From Venturia oleaginea (Eukaryota > Ascomycota > Dothideomycetes > Venturiales > Venturiaceae): 64,000 nucleotides of DNA. The notes beneath the pieces were generated by a model, which ran no database searches, was not told the DNA's origin, and worked only from the letters and a program-made list of their open reading frames with translations. Location of the stretch: assembly GCA_013176395.1 (NCBI GenBank), contig JABMLP010000014.1:496001-560000 (forward strand), in the 5' to 3' direction. Below are positions 12,699-24,912 of the stretch, piece after piece (the stretch's first letter is position 1; each line of letters opens with the position of its first letter). The position numbers and the translations under genes are program-made.

Positions 12699-13696
12699 AT
12701 GGCTGCAATCGGGTCTCTCATCTTCTGCGAGAGCTGCGGAAATTTACTGGACAGTGCAAATGGTGATGACAGTGTTGTCCTGACCTGTGATGTCTGCGGC
12801 GCAAAGTGCAAAGGTATGCTCAAAAAATCTGCTACATTCTCTATCCATATATACAAGAGCTTGGAGACTATGGAAAAAGACGGCATAGGGATTGATTATG
12901 GAATGTTAATTGGAGATCAAACGAGTGGAAATGTCATGCCGACAGTGAGCGTCCATCATCTCCGAGACTGTCTCCACGCTCAACCGACTCTCCCCAGAAC
13001 GACCTTCACATGCTGTCTCACTTCCGAGATCTTGTGCGACCAGCGACCGGGTCACTTTGGAGATGGGTCACCTGAGATGCTGTCACCATAGAGATCAGGT
13101 CACACTTGAGTGTCTCACAATCTTCATGCCGACAGTCGAATCCAAGTTGTAAATTGAGGTCTCTTAATCCATGATCGATATCGATAAACTTCTGGCAAAA
13201 TGAATCAGAATGATTGGCAGAAATTTATAGATATCCATCATGAGTTATAAAGTATCAAATTCATTTCGTTTGTGATTAGGACGGACGTGGACTGAGCACG
13301 CCCTGAAGACGCAATTCTGTACGAGGAACACTTTTGAGATTATGAGACTTCATCTGGCAAAGAAACTCTCCTTTCGAAAAGGCGGCAGACCATCCATCAT
13401 CCATTTATCAATCATCAATCACACCACACCCTAACTAACCTCCCCTCGCAGACACCTCCAGCACCCTCATAACAACAACCTCAAAACCCTCCTCCTTCCC
13501 CTCCAAACTGCGCGACAAACTCTCGGGCGACGTCCAGCAGATAAACGTAGAAGACTACAGCACCGAACGCGAGTACGAAATCACCTGTCCCAACGCCTGC
13601 GGTGCCGAGAAAGCACGATATCACGAGAAACAGACGAGAGGTGCCGATGAAGGAAGTACGATTTTTTACACCTGTGTTGGGTGTGGGTTTAAGTGA
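12699..13696 (+). CDS. RPA12: DNA-directed RNA polymerase I subunit RPA12
   Basis: Join(12699..12813,13452..13696), 119 aa (yeast Rpa12 is 125). The N-terminal zinc ribbon shows FCESCGNLLD and LTCDVCGAKC. The C-terminal TFIIS-like ribbon has CPNACG, TRGADEGSTIFYTC and VGCGFK, with the acidic Asp-Glu loop that stimulates RNA cleavage. It is a nucleolar polymerase I subunit for rRNA synthesis, cleavage and termination. The single intron is 638 nt (GTATGC...CGCAG), very long beside its neighbours, and contains a hairpin repeat. No missing exon is needed because the protein has full length. It is divergent from SCC2 and convergent with the deoxyhypusine hydroxylase gene. Confidence 0.95.
13174..13239. 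repeat. Hairpin repeat, copy 2, inside the RPA12 intron
   Basis: The left arm GATATCGATAAACTTCTGGC pairs with the right arm GCCAGAAATTTATAGATATC-like sequence (TGGCAGAAATTTATAGATAT on this strand) around a roughly 20-nt loop, about 18 of 21 positions matching. It is the best-preserved hairpin of the four copies. Confidence 0.8.
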
Positions 13697-14054
13697 GTTC
13701 TATCGCCTTCCTTAGGAGGGAGGTTTGGGTTGTTGATTTAATGGATGCTGATTTTGTTACAGGTGGAATACAAATAACTAGAGTTCCGCTCTCTATCTCC
13801 ATTTTCAGGTTCTCCGTCTCCGTTTCCCTGGTTTTGGATTCCCATATGCAACTCTGCCAAAATTCCAGCGTTCATGCAGTTACTGTCCGGGGATGAACCG
13901 GATGCTCATTTCGGTGGATATCCACAGACGCCAATGAATTCAATTTTCCATCTAGCGAACCCATCAAAAGGTCCATCAGTCATTCAATCGTGCCGGCCTT
14001 CATGTCTACACGCCATTTTGGTATCCTATAAGCAACCCCTTAGATCCCTCAAAA

Positions 14055-15161
14055 TCAAACAGCAACCCCCTCAGGAACAAGCGCATACTCCACCTCCCCA
14101 CTCCTCTCATACTCAGCCATATCAAGCGCAACCACAACACTCTCCCTAACAACCTCGACCGGGTCCTCCAAAAAGCCTTTGAGCACATCTTGAACACCTT
14201 CTTCCTCTCCAAGACTGCCCAACGCCTCCGCTGCCTCATGTCTCACCATTGCCATCTCATTTTGATTGCCCAATGCGGCTGTAAGAGATGGTATTGAAGC
14301 CGGATGACTCAGTTGACCGAAAACAAACGCGATTTCGTGACGGAAGAGAGGAGAAGGGTCTGCGAAGCCTTTTGCGAGACTTAAGACGGCGGGCGTTGCT
14401 GTTGGGAGGGAGGGTGGTGAGGCTAGATCGCGAAGGGCGAACATGGATCTGTAACGGTGGAAGAGGGGGAGCTCTGTGTCTAATAGTACTGCCTCCAATT
14501 CCGGTATCGTGGGTGTAGTCGTATTATCCTGTGGTAACGGTGGTGCGGGATCAATGGAAGCAAAATCACTAGATAGAAAACACCAATATTAGCAACTCTC
14601 ACTCCTTCCCGAAATCCACAGTACCGCATCCCCCAAAAAATAAAAATAAACATACCTCTTCCGAACATTAACCTCCACCCCCCTCTTCTCCAACTCCCAC
14701 CAAATCCTCTCAACAGCAATCTCACAAGTCTCCCTAACAACCCCCTCCTCCCCACCCCGATCCCGAAACTCCCCCAAAACCCCAAGACTCCCCTTATCCC
14801 CCAACGCCCCCAAAGCCTCAGCAGCCTCATGCCTCACCATCGCATCCTCCCCCAAATCCCGCAAAACAGCCTGTAACGTCGGTACCGCGGCCAAATTCCT
14901 CGTCTGTCCGAGACAGTACGCGACCTCGTGTTTTAGCAGTGCCGAGGAGGAGGTTGTGAGGCATTTTGTTATGGCGTGTAGGGCGGGGGATTGGGATTGG
15001 GAGGGGGGCGTGAGGGTTGTTGAGGCGAGGTGTTTTAGGCTGAAGAGGGCGCGGAAGCGGGTTGCTAGGGGGTTGGTTTCGGAGAGGAGGGTGGATTGGA
15101 GGGTTTTGAGAGTTTGGTCTTCGGGTGGGGAGGATGGTGGGGAGATGGCGGAGGGTGTCAT
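14055..15161 (-). CDS. LIA1: Deoxyhypusine hydroxylase (HEAT-repeat di-iron enzyme)
   Basis: Complement(join(14055..14568,14656..15161)), 339 aa. It catalyses the second step of hypusine formation on eIF5A, hydroxylating deoxyhypusine. The four His-Glu iron-binding motifs of the two HEAT halves are present: LLKHEVAYCLGQ, MVRHEAAEALGALG, LFRHEIAFVFGQ and MVRHEAAEALGSLG. The 87-nt intron (GTATGT...ATCTAG) splits the two halves and the join gives VRKSDFAS. The start ATG at 15161 fits family length. Codon usage flips inside the gene: the first third of the coding strand ends codons in C/A, the rest in G/T. Its 3' end faces the 3' end of RPA12 358 bases away. Confidence 0.95.
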
Positions 15162-17681
15162 TTTGGTGGTGGGTGGTTGTGGTTGTTTGGTGGATTGGGG
15201 GTGGTGGATCGTGGGGTAGATTTTCGATGAAAAATTGTGTAGATTAGATTAGATGGTGGCGCGGATTTGGTGTTGAGGGTCGTAAGCCGATTTTCGGCGT
15301 TCAAATCTTTCTTTAATCTCATCTCAGTTTCGTCAATCCAACATAAGTAGCATTTTCAACGTCAGACAAAGGCAAGAAGAGTGAATCAGGAACGTCATAC
15401 TTCCTCACCACGGTTGGTTTATCTACATACATTCTCGCCATGACGCCGTGAATCTATACCCATTCTGCCACGTACGGCTACAGAATCAAGACTACTCGAG
15501 ATTCCGCCCGCCATTAAAGTTCCACATCATTCTCGACCCTAACCCAGGTATCTCCGCAAATCGATACCACTTCTTAGTCTCGCATGCCTCTTCTCTACCA
15601 CTCTGTCCAAGTAATTGATACATTGGAGCAGACAGGTGGGCCGATAAGTATAAGATTAGTATCTGCTCCTTCTCTCCCATCTCTCACCTGTTGATTATCA
15701 CTGACACCCCCCATATTGAAGTTTCCTGTATCTCCATGTGAACACATGATTCATCTCCCAACATAACCGCACGCGCTGTTTCGCCATCTGAAATTTTTGA
15801 GCGATAGCGCTGCAACTGTACCGAAAGAATAAACTCGATGTTCAGAACGAGGAGTGCAAATGGTACTAGTAACCATGTCCAACGTGGTAAAAAAGTCTGG
15901 ACTGAAGTGTTTGGACTTTCCACGTTGACGACCAAGCCGATTGTATACCGATCAGTCTTGTGGAATTGGAAATTTGTGATATTTCCACGGTGATGGATCG
16001 GGAATGCAGCGTTCAGAAGACGCAGCAATGCTTTGCATTCGAGACTGCAGCAGCTCGCTTACTCTTACCAAATTTCCGCATGGCCTCCTCGCCCAGCGCT
16101 GGCTATGCGCTATTCGACTTCTTTTCTGCGTTTGTAGTAATTCGTGATTTCGTGAAAGAATGAACCTACGTTGCCAGTGCGATGGGAAAAAATATTTCTA
16201 TGAACTCGTGAAAGTCTCTGTTCAACCGAAATTGCCCATCTCAGTCACCACTATTGGCGAGGTATTTTGAGTGCATATCCCAAGCGTCTTTTGGCCTGTA
16301 GTCACAGCCAATTTGGAGTTGCAACGATCAGTAAAACCGAAAGTGTAGTATCCGTGATGTGGAAGCGGGATTGTAAGATTACCAGGCATCGAGACCACAA
16401 TGGTACTGCATTGTGGCCGGATGCTCACTGGCGCATTCAGCTCTAGGCTGGATGTTTTCGTGGTCCTCTGCGCCTGTTTCTTTGTAGCCTGAAAGCGAGA
16501 GGTTGTGGCCTTGGAAGTGAGGTTGGAACAATCATATGGACGGCGCGATACTGTCCGATAACTGATACGGTCTGCCTGGGGCTCCATCTCACCACAAATC
16601 ATTCCTTGTTCTCACCTTGCCTTGCCCCGCGTTCATGTGATTGACTTGGGTGGAGGTGGAATTGGTCGATCGACGAGCCCACTCACTAATTTTACAGGTG
16701 GGCAGATTTGCTAAGAGAAGGACTTCTAGTTTAAAGCACTCGTCGTACGAGCGGTGCAGGGCTGTCTGAGCTTTGATTGTGAGCGATGAGGCGTCTCGAC
16801 GTCTCGTTCCGATAACGACCTTTGATTTCATTACAGTGACATATTTCCGATGACGGCGCTCGAGTGCTGAAATCAGTGGAAGTTGTTCATGCAGCCATGT
16901 TGATAACCTCGCACTGTCAGGCAAGAATGACTGTGTGAGTACTCGAAACCAACCCCTCCCAATTCCAATCCCCCCAGTCGTCCTTCAACCTCTCCGCGAA
17001 CAGGCCAACAACGATTGAACGCAGGAGAAGAAAGTGCAGTGTCGAGGAAGCGAAACCTCAGCTGGGCAGGCATTAATTTTGAGCGCTAGAGACACAAATA
17101 GTTGTCTGTCGAAATGACTGGACCAAATGAAGCTGGCACGGCCGGATAAAGTTTCAAGCCATCTCGACCTGACGATTTGTGCACCGCCTCGCTGTGGCGC
17201 CTAGCGCACCTGTCATGTCTACTAACCCAGGGATAGTCGAAACGTGCACGAAATTGCGACGATCCACTGATTCGGGATGGGCACGGCTACAAGGCGCGTC
17301 GCCGATGATACTACATAGTACAGTACAAGCTTTCGCGTGATCGAGACCCTTTGACGTGACAATTTTGACCGCATTGGCGCCAACATCACAACGGTCAAGG
17401 GTGGACTGTGGCTAGGTGCATGAAATGACATATGAGGCTAAGAAGTGGTGGTCTTGAGTTAACGGCGCACAGGGTCGTGCAGGAAATCCTGTTTTCAGAC
17501 GACAAGAGTTGTGAGTGCCGAGGAAGACGGGCCGCCGGGAGCATTGGGCGACGTGATGGACCAGGGACCGCTGATTGTGCCCGGCAAGGAGAGAAAAGTG
17601 TTTGTGGCGCATGAGGACTGGCCAGATTGATCACAGGGATGGCCGTTACGTTGCTCTCAGCTGGTCGATCGATGCAGAAAG

Positions 17682-17713
17682 TGGCTGGTGGCTGGTGGCT
17701 GGTGGCTGGTGCA
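17682..17713. repeat. GGTGGCT minisatellite
   Basis: About four and a half head-to-tail copies of the 7-mer GGTGGCT, perfect for the first four units. Confidence 0.85.
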
Positions 17714-18155
17714 TGGTGTAGCTGTTACTCGAGCCAGAGAAACATAAAGAGACAGATTCCCATATTGTGTTTGCACTGTGTACGTCAATTGTCCAGGACT
17801 CCAGCTATTCTCAACGCGTCACCGATCCTTAGCGCGGCGTCCATCTTGAGAACCAGCGCTCCATCAAGCGCCAATAGACCGGGGTCTTGTCTTTTCCTGC
17901 AGGAGCTCATTTGATCGTGCCCAGGCCTTGCTTCCCCCCCATAAACACACGATCCTTTTACTCCCTCACTGCCATTTTTCGATACCATTACGCTACCCAT
18001 ACTGTGCGCGTTACCTCCAATTCTTCTGAGCTGCCATTCTGCGCTGCCTGGAGCCCGTCCAATCCACTTTACACGTCTATCCGTCGTCGGCGCTTGACCG
18101 CCGCGTCAGAGTGAGTTGCCCACTGCTCAATTGAGCCTCCCTATTTTTCTCCTAG

Positions 18156-18217
18156 GATATCGATAAGTTCCTAGCGATTCCCGAAATTCAATTGCCAGAG
18201 TCTTATCCATCTGGCTA
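18156..18217. repeat. Hairpin repeat, copy 3, in a probable 5' UTR intron of the CSC1 gene
   Basis: It begins GGATATCGATAAGTTCCTAG and ends with the partial complement TTGCCAGAGTCTTATCCAT. It lies within a likely intron 18111-18251 (donor GTGAGT, branch TTGCTAAC, acceptor GTAG) directly before the CSC1 start codon at 18260. Confidence 0.65.
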
Positions 18218-18259
18218 CGTCCTTCTCACCTCCAATTGCTAACGGTAGTAGGAAGCGAC

Positions 18260-21200
18260 ATGTCATCAGTACGTAGCTCCATGATAACAACAGCGCCGGG
18301 TCATAACACCAATTCCTCCTTCCTGCGATCAACTCCTGGCAATACTGCTGGGAATGTCTTCAGGCGTGGATGGGTTGATGTTCTACCAGTATCGATGAGT
18401 GGGAAACCTGCAGCCTGTACACAATACTCACATCCATGTAGGAAGCGAGCAATGACCCCAATGTCGGTTCCAAATCTGGACAAGATACATCCCCCTCGGC
18501 ATCGTCTCTGATTACGACCGTTGTTCCTGTCCTCGTCGTTGCCATCGTGTGGTTCATCGTCTTCGTCATAGTTCGAAGCAAGGCGGCGTGGAAGTACGCT
18601 CCACGAACCCAATCCAAGACACTGCGCAAGGATAATTACTCTCCCCCACTGCCAAATACCCTTTTTGGCTGGCTCCCCAAGCTATGGTCCATTCCCGACT
18701 CCTATGTCTTGTCTCACCAGGGCCTCGATGCTTATCTCTTCCTGCGCTTCCTCAAAATGGCCGTCATATCCTGCTTTGTGGGATGCATAATTTGTATGCC
18801 CGTCCTGTTTCCGGTCAACGCTACGGGTGGTGGAGGACAGAAACAGCTTGATATCATCACCATGTCCAATGTGAATGACCGACCAATTGGCGCTTGGAGA
18901 TTCTTTGCACACGCCGGCTGTGCCTGGCTCTTCTTCGGTATGTTAATCACCCATGAAGCAGTAGAACAGTTCCTAGCAACTCCTGAGTACCCAATTCCAG
19001 GAGCCTTCTAGTAAAAGGGAGAGCTGCGTCAGATGAGAATCCTGTGAAGCTGACTTATCCATCAGGCTATCTCTTGATCATGATCACTCGTGAGAGCATA
19101 TTCTACATCAACCTTCGCCAGGCCTACCTCATGTCTCCGCTTTACGCCAACAAATTGTCCTCTCGAACCGTTCTCTTCACCTCCGTCCCCAATGAATACT
19201 TGAACGAGGAGAAGATGCGTGAAATGCTCGGTCCTGGTGTCCGCCGCGTTTGGTTACCGACAGACACCAAGGATCTGGACGATCTTGTGGACGAGCGCCA
19301 GAAAGTGGCCATGAAGCTCGAAGGTGCGGAAACAAAGCTTGTCAAACTGGCAAATAAGGCTCGACTCAAGTCACTCAAAAAAGGCGCCGATAGTCATGAA
19401 GAGGGTAACGTTGGACTCGAGAACGGGACTGAGACGAACGGATCTGTTGCTGCGCGATGGCTTACAGCGAAAGATCGTCCGACCCACAGACTAAAGCTTC
19501 TTGTTGGTAAAAAGGTGGACACAATCAGCTGGTCCCGTGAAGAATTGGAGCGACTTCAACCCCTGATCGAGGAGGAGCAGGAAAAACATCGCTCTGGCGA
19601 CGCCCTCAAGATCAGGGCAGTGTTCGTCGAATTCGAGAACCTTCGTGAAGCTCAAGCCGCCTATCAGAGTCTCACACATCACGAAGTTATTACCATGGCT
19701 CCTCGATACACAGGCATGATTCCGTCGGACGTCATTTGGAAAAACCTGAGGATTAAGGGCTGGGAGCGAATGGTCAGGACTGCCGTCACCATTGGCATTG
19801 TCAGTGCTACCATTCTCTTCTGGTCTATCCCGGTTGCAGTGGTGGCTTCTTTCTCGAACATCAACAAGTTGATTGAAATTCCCGGACTAACATGGTTGTC
19901 CTTCCTCAACAATCTACCCAGCCAACTGATTGGACTTGTTACCGGCCTACTTCCAGTGGTCCTGCTTGCGCTGCTCATGTCGCTGTTGCCGCCTTACCTT
20001 CGATGGATGGCTAGGCTTGGTGGCGCTCCAACCTATTCCGACGCAGAATACACTTGCCAAAACTACTATTTTGGCTTCCAGGTCCTCCAAGTCTTCTTAG
20101 TTGCTACACTTGGTTCGGCAGCTCCCACGATCGCGCAAGCAGTCATAGACAACCCTGGAAGCATTGTCAACATGCTTACACAGGCTATCCCAACAGCCTC
20201 CAACCTATATCTCAGTTACTTCATCTTGCAGGGTCTGGGTGTCGTATCTGGTGTTCTTGTTGGTATTGCTGGGCTTTTCATCACTCCACTGTTGGTGATG
20301 ATTCTCGGATCAACCCCAAGAAAGATCTTTCTCAAGTGGAATGCAATGTCAAGCGTTGGTTGGGGCGTTGTCTACCCGATCTATACTAATTTGTTTGTCA
20401 TTGGTAAGTTCCATTACCTTAGTAATATTTCAACCCTGGATCGATATCGATAATTTTCTGGCAACGTTGAAAAACAATTTGTCAGAAACTTGTCAACATG
20501 TAGAACTGAAGACGATGTCACCAATCCCGAATTCCCCCAAAAAGCCTGTCACTGACTTCCTTCACAGCCATCTGCTACGCCTGCATTGCACCTTTGGTTC
20601 TCCTCTTTGCTGGTATCGGATTGTTCTTCTTCTACTTTGCCTATCGGTACAATTTCCTCTATGTCTACAACACCACTGTCGACACTCGTGGAGCTGTGTA
20701 TGCACGTGCCTTGCAGCACCTCTTCATTGGCATGTACATCGGGCAGATCTGCTTGATTGGTCTCGTTGGTACAAGGCTCAGTCAGGTCGGCGCCATAGGA
20801 CCTTTCATCATGTTGATCATGCTCATCGTGTTCACTGCACTATATCACATCGCCCTCAACTCCGCTCTCAGCCCTCTCATCAAATACCTTCCCAAGACTC
20901 TCGAGGCGGAAGAACGTCGCTCACTCCTTGACCACGAGGCTGAGCGCGAAGACCTCAAGAACGCTAGAGATCCATCTCTACCACACGAGAAAGGCGACGA
21001 CAAGCTTGACCAGCCCGCACACGTCTCCGAGGACGCTCCACTACACAAGAAGCCAAACATGATCACCAAATTCCTTCACCCAGGCGTCTACAATGATTAC
21101 AAAACTATGCGCCGTCTCATTCCCAATTTCGTCACCGAAGAACATGACGGCGTCGCTGACGAAGACGAAATCGCCATGGATCGCGATGCATACTTGCCTC

Positions 21201-21409
21201 CCTCCGTCTGGGCAGACATCCCTCAACTCATCATTCCTAGAGATGATGCAGGTGTTTCTGCACAGGAAGTCCGGGAGTCAAGCAAGGTCATTCCAATTAG
21301 CGACCAGGGCGCTTACTTGAACGAGAAGAACAAGATTATTGTGGATGACGAGTTTATGAGTGCTGTGTACTTCGAGGATAAGGCGTTGAGAATGAAGGAG
21401 AAGCATTAG
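18260..21409 (+). CDS. CSC1/OSCA/TMEM63-family stress-gated cation channel (RSN1-like)
   Basis: Join(18260..18268,18442..18937,19066..20403,20568..21409), 894 aa. The first exon encodes only Met-Ser-Ser. Splicing to 18442 restores a Ser/Asn-rich N-tail and TM0 (VVPVLVVAIVWFIVFVIV). Then come KYAPRT, two more membrane segments (AVISCFVGCIICMPVL, FFAHAGCAWLFFG), a cytosolic RRM-like loop with TVLFTSVPNEYLNE, and the RSN1_7TM core starting at YTGMIPSDVIWKNLRI. The C-tail ends in a charged region with a fungal PHM7-type ending (NEKNKIIVDDEFMSAVYFED). Relatives are osmotically or mechanically gated channels in plasma or inner membranes. The intron at 20404-20567 holds a hairpin repeat. Confidence 0.92.
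20439..20500. repeat. Hairpin repeat, copy 4, inside the last CSC1 intron
   Basis: It begins GATCGATATCGATAATTTTC followed by TGGCAA. The right part TTTGTCAGAAACTTGTCAAC is a weakened complement. The intron (20404-20567, 164 nt) is about three times the usual length because of it. Confidence 0.75.
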
Positions 21410-23151
21410 ATGGTCTTTTCTAGAATGGAAAGAGATTGGTGGGACGGGGTGGACCGGGAGGCTGGGACGGTGGGATGGTGGGAACGCTGAAATGCGTGTG
21501 AGATTGGTAAGAAATGGATACCCTATTTGTACTTTGTTGACGAAACCAATTTTGGAGTCTAGCGGGCTGGTAGTCGATTTCATTAATTCTCTCGTAGTTT
21601 AGCACATTTGAGATACCATCAGGTCCCTTGTTGGGTAGTGGTAATTATAATCGAGAATGTTCTCCACCAAATCATAGTATCGTGTCTTGAGCCTTTGAGA
21701 TCGGTAGCGCGAGTTCCGGGTCCTTATTCTTCTTTTGGTATTTTCAATACCCGGGAATTCGATCGGTAAACCTCTGGTGTTTGGAGATTGTGTATTGCAA
21801 GGATTGGTAGGTGGGCCGAACGAAAAGATTTACCTTTGGTGGTCTATACTCCTAGTCCGCTCCTGTCTTTGATTGTCAGTTGTCAGCTCGTGGAGATAAC
21901 TCCGAGAGGAAAGAGACTGGTAAATCTTCGCTTCTTCTCAACTGTAGCCTTTTCTAGTCTTCCGTTCGAAGATGGATGAGAACGAGGTAAAATCAGTAAA
22001 CCTGCTCGATTGTTGATTTGGAGAAGGCGTTCGTAGTCAAGGCTGGAAGATGGTCCAATCTACCCAGTGCAGAAGCTTCAGAGGATCTCACAAGATGGAG
22101 ACGTAGATTTTGATTGAATACGAGAGGTCGATTTCCAGATGGACCCTGGCGTCTGTGCCAACCACGGACGCTTACAAAATAGCCTTTGAACTACCCCGCA
22201 TCCGCACAACAATGTGACTTCGTGCCTCGTTCCTCACTCCCTCTCCAACGCTGACTTGACCCCTCATTCCCTGCGATACTGATGCCTGACCTCTTGGCCG
22301 TAGACTCTGAGCTCGTTCCTAGCCGTGCCCGATGTTCTGGGTCTCCTTTGGGCCGTGGCACAGACTTTGTTCTCATCAGGGCCGAACTATGAACCTCGTG
22401 GACGAATCAAAATTGACCCTGCATTAGCTTGATATGGGGAAGCTGGCTAAGGGAGCGGATGAGGGATGGGGGCGCTCGACCGGATGAGAGATGGAGAGCG
22501 CTCGACCGGAAAGGAAAGAAAGAGCCGAGTATGGCCATTGATGTACAGAGTTGAGTTGAGAATGGAATGGGAAGACTGTGGTGGCCATCAGTGATGTGAT
22601 TAAAGAGCGAGATAATCTCTTGCAAAGCTTGCCTGGTAATTGCTCTGGCATTCTTAGATTTCCTGTCTCTCCACTTGAGCCTTATCGGTGGCACGAGATA
22701 TCAGGTCAGACTTGGTCGCCTTCCCAGTGGCGTGATGTGATGCGACGGTCGTCATGATCAAAACACAGCTCCAACCTGGCATTATGCACCTTCACAGCCT
22801 GCCAACTCTCCTCAAAGCGTTCTTTGGATGTCGAAGACCTTGTCTATCTGGAATCTTTACGCAAGACCGGCGCCTCCGTTCGCTATTGACCAATCATTTC
22901 ACGCGTGGAACTAGTTGAATCAATTACCTGACTTTCACCTCTACTTCCCTGCTCTCCATAGCTTCTCACGGGAAGCCTTCGAGTCCGGGTTGAGGGGTCT
23001 TACTACAGGTATCGCTAGGGTCTGGGGTTTGCTGATGTTGCTTAAATAGACATCCACTGCCCATTCTCACAATCCATTCCACATTCAGTTCAGACAATAA
23101 ACTCCTCAATTCTACCTACAACTATCATCAATTCTACATACTTACAAAATT
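21410..23151. other. Intergenic region between CSC1 and alcohol dehydrogenase genes
   Basis: No gene is supported. Leftward frames at 22191-22694 lack domain features and codon bias. The last roughly 100 bases before 23152 are a C/A-rich leader typical of strongly expressed fungal genes. A TATA-like CTTAAATAG lies at about 23041. A repeated GGATGAGAGATGGAGAGCGC-like phrase occurs near 22470-22500 (CGCTCGACCGGA twice). Confidence 0.45.
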
Positions 23152-24323
23152 ATGTCTTCATCACAAATCCCAATCGAGCAGTGGGCCCAGGTCATTGAGA
23201 AGACAGGCCAGCCAGTCGTTTACAAGAAGATTCCAGTTCAAAAGCCAGGTCCAGATGAGGTTCTTATCAACGTCAAGTTCTCCGGTGTATGTCACACAGA
23301 TCTTCACGCCGTGAACGGTGACTGGCCATTGGCAACCAAATTACCTCTTGTTGGTGGTCATGAAGGTGCCGGTGTCGTCGTTGCACGAGGAGAATTGGTC
23401 GAGGATATCCAGATTGGAGATCACGCAGGAATTAAATGGATCAACGGCTCCTGTTTGGCCTGCGATTTCTGCCAACAATCTGATGAGCCTGTAAGTTGAA
23501 GTTTTGATTATTGCAGAGAACAGTACTGATAGCTAGGTCAGCTTTGCGCCAAAGCCCTTCTTTCCGGATACACAGTCGACGGGTCATTCCAGCAATACGC
23601 TATTGCGAAGGCAGCACACGTTGCTCGCATTCCAAAGGACATCCCACTCGATGCTGTCTCTCCAATTCTCTGTGCTGGTATCACCGTCTACAAAGGCTTA
23701 AAAGAGTCAGGTGCCCGACCCGGTCAGACTGTGGCTATTGTCGGTGCTGGTGGTGGACTCGGATCTCTCGCTCAGCAGTATGCCAAAGCCATGGGTCTGC
23801 GAGTAATAGCTGTTGATACCGGTGACGACAAGAAGAAGATGTGCTTGGAGCAATTAGGCGCCGAGTCATTCGTCGATTTCATGTCGAGCAAGAACGTGGT
23901 CAAGGATGTGCAGGCCGCAACTGAAGACGGTCTTGGTCCACATGCTGTCATTCTTGTTGCTGTTAACGAGAAGCCATTCCAACAGGCTGCTGAGGTATGT
24001 TTTCTATCACCCCACTCTCACGCACAACGCAATACTGACTTTGATAATAGTACGTCCGACCACGTGGAACAGTCATCTGCATCGGTCTGCCAGCTGGTGC
24101 CTACCTCCGCGCACCCGTCTTCGAGTCCGTCATCAAAATGGTGACCATTAAGGGTTCGTACGTCGGAAACAGGCGCGATACCGCTGAGGCATTGGAATTC
24201 TACCGTCGTGGACTCATCAAGTCGCCATTCAAAGTTGTCGGGCTTTCAGAGTTGCAAATGGTGTACGACTTGATGCACAAGGGTGCTATTGCTGGTCGTT
24301 ATGTTGTCGATACCTCCAAGTAG
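23152..24323 (+). CDS. ADH1: Zinc-dependent alcohol dehydrogenase (ADH1 type)
   Basis: Join(23152..23490,23542..23994,24051..24323), 354 aa, the family's normal size. It interconverts ethanol and acetaldehyde with NAD in the cytosol. Catalytic zinc ligands are visible as Cys in GVCHTDLH and His in GGHEGAGVV, with the third Cys in [11 protein letters not shown]. The structural zinc cysteines are in [18 protein letters not shown]. The NAD-binding Rossmann motif is [19 protein letters not shown]. Introns of 51 and 56 nt are phase 0 with GTAAGT/GTATGT donors. The ATG follows a C/A-rich leader. Whether it is the fermentative or the oxidising isozyme cannot be told from sequence alone. Confidence 0.95.
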
Positions 24324-24912
24324 ACTAATACATGATATTCTATCGGAACGGGGTATGAATTATGCTGTATTATAATGGACAACTTCACTGTGCATAATTC
24401 AATGAATGAAGGTTCTATTTGATGTAAGATTTGTGCTTTGTTTACGCGTCTTTTGATCGACTTGGTTCCCGTATTCGGCCCGAGAGAGGCTAGTAAGCAA
24501 AATGCGAAACACTTCCGCATGTGAAACAGATTCTCCCGCTACAACATTTCCCAACCGGCTAAGTCTCCAGCTGCACATGCGTTGCCAGAATGTACTGCGC
24601 CATGCATTGACTTGACTCGTCCACGCCTTGCTCTTGCATATACTCGGATATGTATTCTTTCAGACGCCTTGCGGCCGCGCCGCGAGAACTTCGAAGTCCA
24701 TCCTGTTATAACTATACAACATCACCCTCTACGCTCGATTGCTGTGTAGTTTGACTTTATATATTGTTCCTGTCCATTCCAAACACAAAAGACAAATTGA
24801 AAACACGCGAAGTACGTCCTCGGCATAACGATTGATGATCAATGCGAAAATACATTGTCTATAGTAATACACGACGATGGCTTGAAACAACTCATGTATA
24901 TGCCAGTTGCAA
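24324..24912. other. Spacer downstream of ADH
   Basis: A/T-rich 3' region of the ADH gene followed by unremarkable sequence. No gene seen. Confidence 0.5.

Larger units (their letters stand above)
15162..18259. other. Intergenic region with unsupported frames and the CSC1 leader
   Basis: I find no dependable gene. Leftward open frames near 15684-16028 (one hydrophobic segment, FLPRWTWLLVPFALLVLN) and 16222-16924 could be exons of a lost or unusual membrane protein, but there is no ATG and no clean splice pairing. At 17682-17713 there is a 7-bp minisatellite. The final 150 bases are a probable 5' UTR intron (18111-18251) of the CSC1 gene. Confidence 0.45.

Noticed and set aside
15684..16028. 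Leftward frame with a hydrophobic helix as a membrane-protein gene
   Set aside because: No ATG start, no fitting upstream exon, no family resemblance.
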